From Deltaproteobacteria bacterium (lineage in GTDB: Bacteria > Myxococcota > Myxococcia > Myxococcales > JAHFDP01), in NCBI GenBank assembly GCA_023248955.1, contig JAHFDP010000043.1, positions 1-36,165 of the forward strand: DNA of 36,165 nt. Direction: 5' to 3'. Below, one piece after another: positions 25,981 through 33,335 of the stretch. A model generated the notes under the pieces. That model searched no databases, was not told where the DNA came from, and saw nothing but the letters and a program-made list of their open reading frames with translations. Numbering within the stretch: position 1 is the stretch's first letter; every line of letters starts with the position of its first letter. The position numbers and the translations under genes are program-made.

Positions 25981-25982
25981 AA

Positions 25983-26696
25983 ATGACAAAGCCGCGCATC
26001 GATCTCGTGCTTCCGGTTCACAACGAGGGCGCCTCCATCGCGGCCACGCTGGAGGAGTTTTACGCCACCGCTACGGCGCAAGCGCCCGTCGATTTGCGTT
26101 TCGTGATTTGCGAGGATGGCTCGAAGGACAACACCGTCGAAGTGATCCAAGCCCTCGCGGCCAAGCTGCCCATCTTGCTGCTCACGACGAAGGCGCGAAA
26201 AGGCTACTCGCGCGCGGTTATCGATGGGTTTAGATCCACCACGGCTGATATCATCGCCTTTATCGATTCCGACGGACAGTGCGACCCCGGCGATTTTCAC
26301 CGTTTCTGGGAAACGTTGGCCGATAACGATTTTGTGATTGGCTACCGCAATCCGCGTTCCGATCCTTGGATTCGGATCCTGATGTCACGTTCTTTTGGGT
26401 TCGTCTATCGCCGTCTCTTTGACGTGCGCACCAAGGACCCATCCTGTCCCTACTTGCTCATTCGGCGCCCCGCGCTGGAGCGCATTCTCCAAGGAAATGT
26501 GGGCGTTCTGAAACAGGGGTTTTGGTGGGAGTTTCTTGCTCGCGCTAAAGCCACGGGCGCCCGCCTCACGGAGATTCCTGTCCGGCACAGACCGCGCGCG
26601 GCAGGCACCACTCAGGTTTACCGGGTGGGCGCGGTTCCGCGCATTGCGGTCGAACATCTGCGGGGGCTCTTCACTCTGAAGCGTGAGTTGAGCTAG
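25983..26696 (+). CDS. GT2-family glycosyltransferase (polyprenyl-phosphate sugar synthase-like)
   Basis: This 237-residue GT-A enzyme starts MTKPRIDLVLPVHNEGASI, has ICEDGSKDNT for nucleotide binding and IAFIDSDGQCDPGDF, the DxD metal site plus the D-G-Q-x-D/P motif of DPM1/ArnC-like synthases. It has no C-terminal membrane helices, as in DPM1. The likely reaction is transfer of a sugar from a nucleotide sugar to a polyprenyl phosphate on the inner leaflet, giving the donor used by GT-C enzymes. The product would feed the transferase at 23511 or the TMTC-like protein. It is 2 bp after the epimerase gene. The right copy of the 28-bp repeat follows. Confidence 0.88.
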   Translation: MTKPRIDLVLPVHNEGASIAATLEEFYATATAQAPVDLRFVICEDGSKDNTVEVIQALAAKLPILLLTTKARKGYSRAVIDGFRSTTADIIAFIDSDGQCDPGDFHRFWETLADNDFVIGYRNPRSDPWIRILMSRSFGFVYRRLFDVRTKDPSCPYLLIRRPALERILQGNVGVLKQGFWWEFLARAKATGARLTEIPVRHRPRAAGTTQVYRVGAVPRIAVEHLRGLFTLKRELS

Positions 26697-26706
26697 GACG
26701 TGTCCT

Positions 26707-26734
26707 AGTTCGGGCGCGGAGCCTGGGCGAATTA
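26707..26734 (+). repeat. 28-bp direct repeat, right copy
   Basis: This is an exact copy of 23478-23505, the 3' end of the TMTC-like gene, now lying after the GT2 gene and directly before a terminator. Confidence 0.95.
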
Positions 26735-26740
26735 AGCCGC

Positions 26741-26771
26741 GGTCGCCTTCGGGCGGCCCCCCCCCTTTTTT
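26741..26771 (+). terminator. Rho-independent terminator before pilin 2
   Basis: Arms GGTCGCC and GGCGGCC with a TTCG loop are followed by a C run and six T residues. The stem resembles that of the terminator at 21685. A second possible stem forms between the C9 run (26757-26765) and the G8 run (26772-26779). Confidence 0.75.
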
Positions 26772-26780
26772 GGGGGGGGT

Positions 26781-26856
26781 ACCGTTAACTAATTCACACA
26801 TAAATTTGGTTCCAGGGGGGGGGGGGCTGTTAAACTACAGGCGACCCCAACCCCCC
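26781..26856 (+). repeat. Duplicated pilin 3' end and terminator, upstream of pilin 2
   Basis: The segment starting ACCGTTAACTAATTCACACA repeats the stop-codon region and hairpin found after pilin 2 at 27509-27576. In this copy the hairpin's left arm has become a G12 run (26815-26826). It looks like the scar of a lost pilin gene copy. Confidence 0.85.
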
Positions 26857-26878
26857 GTAATAAAAATGGAGCACTAAA

Positions 26879-27520
26879 ATGAAGAAGGCCAACCGTCCCT
26901 CTGGCTTTACATTGCTCGAACTGATCGTTGTCGTCGCTATCGTGGCCATTCTGGCCGCGGCGCTGACCCCGATCATCTTGAACCAGGTTGAGCGCGCCCG
27001 CGTGGCTTCCACGGTGAATGGGCTCAATCAAATTGCGCTCGGTATGCAACGCTTCCGCGTGGACACGGGAAGGTGGCCTTTCAATAACATCCTCTGGGCT
27101 CCAGGCACGGAAAGCGGCGAAGCCCAGGCGTTCGGCAACTTGTCCACCGCGCTCATCACGAACCCGAGCCCCGGTGTCACGCCCACCTGCACCAGCACCA
27201 GCACCACCGCTTGCTGGGGTGGTCCATATGTCAGCGCCTCGAAAGACCTCTCCGGGCAAAAGGACTACCTGGGTAACGTCCTGAAAGCCGCCTACGCCGC
27301 CGCGGGCCAGGTTGGTGGAGCCTCCGTTGCGGCGGGCGCCGGCTTCGGCGACAACGCCGCCTCGGAAGGCTTCAGCGCCGCTAGCGGTACTGGCGCGATG
27401 GTTGGCGGTACAAACGCGACGGGCGGTATCTACTTGGCGCCGTGCCGAAGCGGCGGTTGCCCGAACTTCATCCCCTCTTCGGTAGTCGCCGCGGTCGTCG
27501 TTTCGAACACCGTTAACTAA
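26879..27520 (+). CDS. Type IV pilin-like major prepilin 2
   Basis: This 213-residue prepilin has leader MKKANRPSG cut before FTLLE, Glu at mature position 5 and a helix identical to that of the pilin at 21040. It shares CWGGPYVSASKDLSGQKDYLGNVLK and the GTGAMVGGTNATGGIYLAPC block with that paralogue. It differs in residues about 62-100 and in an Ala/Gly-rich insert (QVGGASVAAGAGFGDNAAS). A GGAG ribosome site precedes the ATG. It is followed by a strong terminator and then by the pilB gene, so it may be the dominant pilin of the machine downstream. Confidence 0.92.
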   Translation: MKKANRPSGFTLLELIVVVAIVAILAAALTPIILNQVERARVASTVNGLNQIALGMQRFRVDTGRWPFNNILWAPGTESGEAQAFGNLSTALITNPSPGVTPTCTSTSTTACWGGPYVSASKDLSGQKDYLGNVLKAAYAAAGQVGGASVAAGAGFGDNAASEGFSAASGTGAMVGGTNATGGIYLAPCRSGGCPNFIPSSVVAAVVVSNTVN

Positions 27521-27542
27521 TTCACACAGAAATTCGGTCCAA

Positions 27543-27585
27543 GGGGGGTCGCCTGTTACACTACGGGCGACCCCCCGATGTTTTT
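27543..27585 (+). terminator. Rho-independent terminator of pilin 2
   Basis: A perfect 11-bp stem (GGGGGGTCGCC, 27543-27553, with GGCGACCCCCC, 27566-27576) is followed by GATG and five T residues. It separates the pilin from pilB. Confidence 0.85.
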
Positions 27586-27607
27586 GGGGAACACGTGGAT
27601 TGATCCC

Positions 27608-29653
27608 ATGGCGCTACCGCCGCAGCACACAACGCTTCGGAACCCCGCCTCCACGCCGAAGCCTGGCCCTGCGCCCGCTGCAGCCATTGGAGGCGCCCCG
27701 CGCCATCGCCTCATTGGCGAAATGCTGGTCGAAGCCCAGTTCATCAACCGCGACCAGTTGGAGATGGCGCTCGCCGAGCAGAAGCGCACACGCACGCGCA
27801 TCGGCGAGGTGCTGGTCCGGCTCAACTTCGTTGACGAAGCGCGCATCGCCGAATTCGTTGCTTTGCAAAATGGGCTCACCTTTCGCCGCCTTTCCAATAA
27901 GGCGCTCGATCCCACCGCCATCGCCATGATTCCCGAGGTGCTGGCTCGGCGGCACCTGCTGATCCCCATCGGCCGATCCGGTAACGTTTTGCAACTGGCG
28001 ATGGCGCTACCCACCGACGTGGTGGCGCTCGACGCGGTCCGCGAAACCGCGCGGCTCCTGGTCGAGCCGGTAGTGGCGATGCAGAGCGAGATCGTCGCCG
28101 CCATCGATCGAAACTACCGCAGCAACGTCAATTTCGAAGAGGCCTTCGAGCGCGCCATCGCCGTCGCCGAGGCCAAGGGCACCGAGCTCGACACCACCAT
28201 CATCTCGAAGGGCCCCATCGTCGAGTTGGTGGACCAGCTGCTCAACCGCGCCATCGAAGAGCGCGCCACCGACATCCACATTCAGCCCGAGGAAGGAATC
28301 CTCCGGATTCGGCTGCGCGTCGACGGACTTTTGCAAGCCGGCCCGATGATTCCCAAGGCGCTGCAGGCCGCCTGCACCGCCCGCATCAAGGTGATGGCCG
28401 GCCTCAACATCTCCGAAAATCGCCTGCCCCAAGACGGGCGCATCCGCTTCCAGATGAAGAACCGCGCCGTCGATCTGCGCTGCTCGACCTTCCTCACCAA
28501 CTTCGGCGAGAACGTGGTGCTCCGCGTTTTGGACCGCAACTCGGTGCCGCTGTCGCTCGAGAAACTCGGCTTTCTCGACGAGGGGCTCCAGCAATTCAAT
28601 TCGGTCATCCGGCGCCCGCACGGCATCATCCTGGTGACCGGCCCCACCGGCAGCGGCAAGACCACCACACTCTACGCCGCGCTGTCCGCGCTCAACTCGA
28701 TCGATCGCAACATCATGACGATCGAAGACCCCATCGAATACGAGCTGCCGCTGGTGCGCCAATCGATGGTGAACGTCCGCGCCGGCATCACGTTTTCCGC
28801 GGGGCTGCGCGCGATTTTGCGGCAGGATCCCGACATCATTCTCATCGGCGAAATGCGCGACGAAGAGACGAGCCAAATGGCCGTGCGCGCCGCGCTCACC
28901 GGTCACTTGGTTTTTTCGACGCTGCACACCAACACCTCCGCCGGCGCTGTCGCGCGTCTGGTCGACTTGGGCGTGGAGCCCTTGCTCATCACCACCAGCG
29001 TCATCGCCGTCATGGCGCAGCGGCTCTGCCGCAGCCTCTGCCCGCAGTGCAAAGTGGAAGAGCCGATTCCCGACGACCTCAAAACGACGATGGAGTACGT
29101 GGCCACGCGCAGTGGACTCAAGGAAGTCCGCGCCTGGAAGGGCGAAGGCTGCTTCGCTTGCAAAGATACTGGATATATGGGCCGGGTCTCCATCACCGAG
29201 ATGTTCGAGCTGGACGCCAAACTGCGCGAGCTGATTTTCCACCGCCGTTTCGGTCAGGAGCTCTCGGATCATCTCAAGGCCGACGGCATGCGCACCATGT
29301 TCCAAGACGGGTTGCGCAAAGTCATGATGGGAATTACCTCGCTGGCCGAGGTGGATCGCATCCTCGAGCCGGAGTTACGCGGCGACTTGGGCCGCACGGC
29401 ACCGGCATCCTCCGCGCCCCCACCAATCTCCTGGGACGCTCCGATGTTGGTGGCGCCGCAACCGGTGGCCGCGCGGCCCGTGGCGCCGCAACAAGTTGCG
29501 CCGATGCCACTGCCGATGGACGAGGTGCCGCTCGGAATAGCGAGGGCACAAGACACACCGATTAACCCGGACGAAGCATTCGACGCGCAATCGCTCTTAG
29601 ACGCGGTTGCCGACGCTGACCTCGAGGACGCCGATGGCGACGTTTCGCTATAG
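27608..29653 (+). CDS. pilB: Pilus/secretion assembly ATPase, PilB/GspE family
   Basis: This hexameric cytoplasmic ATPase powers pilin polymerisation. The 681-residue protein has an MshEN/GspE N-terminal domain (about 30-180), Walker A GPTGSGKTTT near 344-353, the Asp box following it, Walker B IILIGEMRDEET near 409-420, and a His box GHLVFSTLHTNTS. Four Cys (CPQC near 477 and CFAC near 515) form the zinc site typical of GspE/PilB. The C-terminal 90 residues are a Pro/Ala-rich acidic tail not found in standard PilB. I chose ATG 27608 rather than 27578, because the latter lies in the terminator's T-run. The gene overlaps pilC by 20 bp. Confidence 0.95.
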   Translation: MALPPQHTTLRNPASTPKPGPAPAAAIGGAPRHRLIGEMLVEAQFINRDQLEMALAEQKRTRTRIGEVLVRLNFVDEARIAEFVALQNGLTFRRLSNKALDPTAIAMIPEVLARRHLLIPIGRSGNVLQLAMALPTDVVALDAVRETARLLVEPVVAMQSEIVAAIDRNYRSNVNFEEAFERAIAVAEAKGTELDTTIISKGPIVELVDQLLNRAIEERATDIHIQPEEGILRIRLRVDGLLQAGPMIPKALQAACTARIKVMAGLNISENRLPQDGRIRFQMKNRAVDLRCSTFLTNFGENVVLRVLDRNSVPLSLEKLGFLDEGLQQFNSVIRRPHGIILVTGPTGSGKTTTLYAALSALNSIDRNIMTIEDPIEYELPLVRQSMVNVRAGITFSAGLRAILRQDPDIILIGEMRDEETSQMAVRAALTGHLVFSTLHTNTSAGAVARLVDLGVEPLLITTSVIAVMAQRLCRSLCPQCKVEEPIPDDLKTTMEYVATRSGLKEVRAWKGEGCFACKDTGYMGRVSITEMFELDAKLRELIFHRRFGQELSDHLKADGMRTMFQDGLRKVMMGITSLAEVDRILEPELRGDLGRTAPASSAPPPISWDAPMLVAPQPVAARPVAPQQVAPMPLPMDEVPLGIARAQDTPINPDEAFDAQSLLDAVADADLEDADGDVSL

Positions 29654-30854
29654 GGCCGTCGGCGCCGATGGGACGCGCACCATCGGACGCGAAGACGCGG
29701 CCAACGAAGACAGTCTGGAAATCACGCTCAAGGACCGCGGGCTCTTGCTCATCTCCGCGGAGGAGCAGGTCTCCCAACCCAACAAGCTACGCTTCGGCGG
29801 ATCGGCCTACCGCGGCGCGCGCGTCAACAGCGACCTCCTCGCCCAATTCGCCAACGAGTTGGCCGTGGCCCACGGCGCCGGCGTGCAGATCATCGCCATG
29901 CTCGACGACATGGCGCAAAACCACGACCACGCCGGATTCCGCGAAACCGTGGCGCTGGTCTCGGAAAAAGTAAAAGGCGGCGCTACTTTTTCAGACGCGT
30001 TGCGCGACTACCCGCGCACCTTTACGCCGCTCTTCGTCGCGCTGGTGGAGGCCGGCGAGCGCACCGGCAAGCTGGAACGCGTGCTCACCGATCTCGTGAA
30101 GTTCATCGAGTGGCAGAGCGAAATGGGCGCGCTGGTGCTGCAGGCCACGGTCTATCCGGTCAGCTTGCTGACGCTCGTGGTGGGCCTGGTCGTCATGCTG
30201 ATGTCATTCGTGCTCCCGCGCTTCATGAAAATTTTTATCGACCTCAAGCTGACGCTGCCCATGCCCACGCGCGTGGTGATGGGGATCAGCGACCTCTTCA
30301 CGGTCAACGGAAAATGGGTGTTGCTCGCAACGATCGCTTTCGTGCTGGCTTTTTCTTGGGTGCGCAAAACCACGAAGGGCCGCCGAATCATCGATCGCTC
30401 CAAACTCTCGATTCCGCTCTTCGGAAAGCTCCTGACCAAGCTCATTCTCTCCCGCTTCACGCACAACCTGGCCATGATGCTGGGCTCCGGCCTAGACATC
30501 TCCGCCTCGTTGCAGCTGTGCGAGCGCCTCATGGGCAACGTGGTGCTCGCCGACGTGATCGGTGAGGCGCGGCAAGCCATCACCCGCGGCGATTCGCTCT
30601 CCGGATCCCTCGCACGAAGCGGTTTCATTCCGCCGATGGTGCTGCGCACGCTGGCTGTCGGTGAACGAACCGGTACCGTCGAGACGACGCTGGAGCGCAT
30701 CTCGCAGCACTTCGATCGCGAGCTGCCCAAAATCATCAAGCGCTTTTTCGCCATCATGGATCCACTGGTGCTGGTGCTCCTTGGCGGCATGGTTGGGTTC
30801 ATCGCACTGGCAATCTTCTTGCCGCTCTACGGCATGTACGAAGGGGTGAAGTAA
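29634..30854 (+). CDS. pilC: Inner-membrane platform protein, PilC/GspF family
   Basis: This 406-residue protein starts MATFRYRAVGADGTRTIGRE, the classic GspF N-terminus. It has two GspF cytoplasmic domains (about 75-195 and 275-395) and three membrane segments, including SLLTLVVGLVVMLMSFVLP and the C-terminal LVLVLLGGMVGFIALAIFLPLYGM. It is the rotor-like platform that couples the ATPase to pilin assembly. The start ATG 29634 overlaps pilB by 20 bp and the stop overlaps the next start (TAATG), so all are translated together. Confidence 0.95.
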   Translation: MATFRYRAVGADGTRTIGREDAANEDSLEITLKDRGLLLISAEEQVSQPNKLRFGGSAYRGARVNSDLLAQFANELAVAHGAGVQIIAMLDDMAQNHDHAGFRETVALVSEKVKGGATFSDALRDYPRTFTPLFVALVEAGERTGKLERVLTDLVKFIEWQSEMGALVLQATVYPVSLLTLVVGLVVMLMSFVLPRFMKIFIDLKLTLPMPTRVVMGISDLFTVNGKWVLLATIAFVLAFSWVRKTTKGRRIIDRSKLSIPLFGKLLTKLILSRFTHNLAMMLGSGLDISASLQLCERLMGNVVLADVIGEARQAITRGDSLSGSLARSGFIPPMVLRTLAVGERTGTVETTLERISQHFDRELPKIIKRFFAIMDPLVLVLLGGMVGFIALAIFLPLYGMYEGVK

Positions 30855-32377
30855 TGGCGCGGACGCGGCTAGCGGCGGGAATGGAAGTCAGCGCAGGGCT
30901 GGCGAGACTGGCCCTGATGGACAGCACCGCCGGCGGACCGCCGACGCTCCTCGCGCTCGCGGAAGTCAACGCCGATCCACTTACCGTCCGAGAGACGATC
31001 GTCACCGCTGGTGGCGGGCAAGCGGAGTGGTACGCCGCCTGGGCGCCGGGAGAGGGAAAGGCGCTGCACCACATCCTCGCGGCGCCGCGACTGTCGGACG
31101 CCGAGCAGACCCAGTACGTGCACCGCGTTTTGAAGCGCGACTTGGGCGTGAACATCGACGACCTGCGCCTCGACATGCAGGAGCTCGGCCCCACCGAAAT
31201 CGAAGGCCGTCCCGCCACGCAGATGCTAGCGGTGGGGATGGACCAGGCCGAGAGCCGCAAGATGATCGACCTCGTGGCGTCGATCTCCGCGCGATCACGC
31301 TTGGCCACCACCGTCGCGCTGGGGCTCTTGCGCCTCGGGTCTTATCTCTGCGAGGGCAACGCCGAACGCGCACCGATGAAGATCGTGGCCGTCGCCTTTT
31401 TGCGGCACGGCGTCTCCACCCTGGTCATCGCCGAGAGCGGCCGTCTGCGCTTCGTGCGCGAGTTTGATCTCTCGCTCATTTCGCAGAGCAACCAAAAGAC
31501 CGATGCCCAGGCGCAGCTCGACCCCAACACCGCGCGCGCGCTGGCCCTGGATCTCTACCGTGCAATTCAATTTTTCAACCAGCAGCACTACCCGCAAACG
31601 GTCGAACAGGTGGTGCTCTCGGGCGATGCGACGATGGTCAACGGCGCGCAAAAACCGTTGCAGGCGCAAACAGAGTGCGCGGTCGTCACGCTGGAGCAGG
31701 CGCTCGAGGGACGTCTCGTCAAGAGCGGATCGGTGACCGGCGAGCTCTCCACTTACGCGGTCGCCATGGGGCTCGCGCTGGGCCGCCGCGGCGCCACGGT
31801 GCCGAACCTCCTCCCCACGAATCTGCGGCTCTCCGCTGAGCGGCGGCAAGTGGTGCTGGGCGCGGCCGGCGCGATCGTACTGGCGCTGATGACGCTCTTC
31901 GGCGTGCGTTTTCTCCAGTGGCGCGCGCTCTCCAAACAGGAGCTGCGCGTGGCGTCGCTGCAAGCCGAGCTGACCGAGCTCCAACCGAAAGTGGCCAGCC
32001 GCAACACCGTCCGCCGGGAAGCCGCCAGCGTCGAACATTGGCGGGATCTTTTTGGGCGTCTGCCCGGCTACCAGGTGCAGCTGGCCAAGTTGATGACCGG
32101 AATCGCCACGGCCGCGCCGGACAGTCTCACATTTCAGCGGTTCAATATCGATCGCAAAGGGGACATCTTCATCGTGTATCTCGAGGGGAATTTGCGGGGG
32201 CCGGAGCAGGATCCGCTGACGGATGACTTGAGGAAATTCGGATTGGCGTTGCAACACATTGGTGGCGTGTCTGCGGTGACGCCGGCGGCTACATTGAGTG
32301 GAACACCCACGGACGGGGTTGTGACGCTGCATTACAAGGTGGATCTTGAGTTTCGGGATCCATGGCCTTTTGGGTGA
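30854..32377 (+). CDS. pilMN: PilM-PilN fusion protein
   Basis: This 507-residue protein combines two alignment-complex subunits. The first 300 residues look like the actin-like PilM fold (LDLYRAIQFFNQQHYPQTVEQVVLSGDA near 230-260 is the phosphate-2/adenosine part). At about 318-321 comes NLLP, which is the PilN N-terminal motif that normally binds PilM. A membrane segment (VVLGAAGAIVLALMTLFGVRF) lies near 333-353, then a coiled coil of about 40 residues and a ferredoxin-like periplasmic domain. The joined layout is the same as GspL of type II secretion. The frame is open throughout with no stop between the parts. The operon is broken directly after it by the 1.4-kb repeat/antitoxin island. 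Confidence 0.88.
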   Translation: MARTRLAAGMEVSAGLARLALMDSTAGGPPTLLALAEVNADPLTVRETIVTAGGGQAEWYAAWAPGEGKALHHILAAPRLSDAEQTQYVHRVLKRDLGVNIDDLRLDMQELGPTEIEGRPATQMLAVGMDQAESRKMIDLVASISARSRLATTVALGLLRLGSYLCEGNAERAPMKIVAVAFLRHGVSTLVIAESGRLRFVREFDLSLISQSNQKTDAQAQLDPNTARALALDLYRAIQFFNQQHYPQTVEQVVLSGDATMVNGAQKPLQAQTECAVVTLEQALEGRLVKSGSVTGELSTYAVAMGLALGRRGATVPNLLPTNLRLSAERRQVVLGAAGAIVLALMTLFGVRFLQWRALSKQELRVASLQAELTELQPKVASRNTVRREAASVEHWRDLFGRLPGYQVQLAKLMTGIATAAPDSLTFQRFNIDRKGDIFIVYLEGNLRGPEQDPLTDDLRKFGLALQHIGGVSAVTPAATLSGTPTDGVVTLHYKVDLEFRDPWPFG

Positions 32378-32380
32378 GAT

Positions 32381-32718
32381 CGCGCTGGCGCGACCGGCTT
32401 CCTTAGAAAAAATTTGCCTGGGCGGCGGCCGGAGCCCGTCTGCCGTCGGAGGTTTGATTTGGGTAGGGCGGGAGAGACGTACGGTGGTGGAGATTTCAGT
32501 GCAGAGGACTTTCGGCCGATCGCCCGCGACGCCGCCAAACGTAGCGCCGTCGTTCCGCCCTGGCCGACGGGATTTTTTTAGAGGATCGATCAGGTTTGGA
32601 GTCACGGCGCGGAACGACGGCTGGTTTGGCGACGTCGCGGATTCGTGGGGTGGTGATCGCGTGGTTGAGGGGGAGCAAGCATTTTATCAAGATTCGCGAT
32701 CTTGATATTTCGTCAAGT
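32381..32718 (+). repeat. Dispersed hairpin repeat, copy 3 (hairpin missing)
   Basis: This copy starts 4 bp after the pilMN stop. It matches copy 2 throughout, except that the 101 bp corresponding to 9583-9683 are absent. The join reads GGAGCCC directly to GTCTGCCGTCGG. The operator-like palindrome is at 32685-32707 with arms TATCAAGAT and ATCTTGATA and spacer TCGCG. It is in the opposite orientation to copy 4. Confidence 0.92.
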
Positions 32719-32804
32719 AACGTTTCATTGCTTCGAGTGCCCAAACCAATCGGTTGCACCATCGCATCGAGCGGCTGGGCGCGGCGCAGGAGAGGAAGGC
32801 ATGA

Positions 32805-33119
32805 TCAGGCCGCTCTAACGGCAACGGAAAGGTGCAGGCCGGCGCTGTCGACCATTTGCTGGAGCGCAAGCTGGACGAATTGGGCCTCGCTATATCGCAG
32901 AACTTTTGCGAATCGCGCGGCCCTCTCCGGACTCACGCTGCGCCGTCCCTTCTCAAGGTCGCAGAGATGCGCCCGGCTGACATGAAGCTGTCGGCCCATC
33001 CGCTCCTGCGACCAGCCCTCGCCCTCTCGAATCGATTCGAGTAGAGAACCGAACGTCAGTGGTCCAGCCAAGCGTTCGAGGAAAAGGACAGCATCGCTCT
33101 TCGTACGTTTAGTATTCAT
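32805..33119 (-). CDS. XRE-family antitoxin-like regulator (orphan)
   Basis: This 104-residue DNA-binding protein has a Cro/cI-type helix-turn-helix at about residues 27-80 (LLESIREGEGWSQERMGRQLHVSRAHLCDLEKGRRSVSPERAA). It resembles HigA-like antitoxins. Its ATG overlaps the end of the toxin remnant by 11 bp, the order toxin-antitoxin typical of higBA-like operons. The toxin is broken, so this is an orphan antitoxin that may still bind the palindrome at 33267-33293. It is encoded opposite to the pil operon inside the repeat-bounded island. Confidence 0.82.
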   Translation of the reverse strand: MNTKRTKSDAVLFLERLAGPLTFGSLLESIREGEGWSQERMGRQLHVSRAHLCDLEKGRRSVSPERAARFAKVLRYSEAQFVQLALQQMVDSAGLHLSVAVRAA

Positions 33120-33262
33120 GCTTGTTCACCTCTTCGATGACCACGAGTTCAACAGCGCCGCTTAAGGATTTGAACTCAGGCATTCAGCTTCAACGCAACA
33201 TGTCTTGGAACCTTGGCAAGGTTTTTTCTCGCCTCCGCGCTTAGGACGACCTTCGCTGGCAC
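33109..33262 (-). pseudogene. Internally deleted RelE/HigB-like toxin gene
   Basis: The 5' part from GTG 33262 encodes VPAKVVLSAEARKNLAKVPRHVALKLNA and stops at 33176. In a second frame the 3' part encodes LSGAVELVVIEEVNKHEY and stops at 33109, overlapping the antitoxin ATG. These match the start and end of RelE/HigB-type toxins, whose C-termini often read EVNKHxY. The middle, perhaps 50-70 codons, is missing, including the ribonuclease residues, so no toxin is made. The order and the coupling to the antitoxin are preserved. The reading of the two halves is direct; the family is inferred from pattern. Confidence 0.75.
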
Positions 33263-33266
33263 AGCT

Positions 33267-33293
33267 CGATGTACCCCTTCATGGGGTACATCG
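33267..33293. promoter_or_regulatory. Palindromic operator candidate for the antitoxin
   Basis: Arms CGATGTACCCC and GGGGTACATCG form a perfect 11-bp inverted repeat around a 5-bp spacer, TTCAT. It sits a few bases upstream of the toxin remnant's GTG, which is where XRE antitoxins bind to repress their own operon. Confidence 0.65.
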
Positions 33294-33335
33294 CAATGCG
33301 AGCCCTGGGCTGGCAATCGATAGCGGCGAATCCCT

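Noticed and set aside
28007-29305. Minus-strand frame opposite pilB
   Set aside because: It is a shadow of the strongly conserved ATPase frame.
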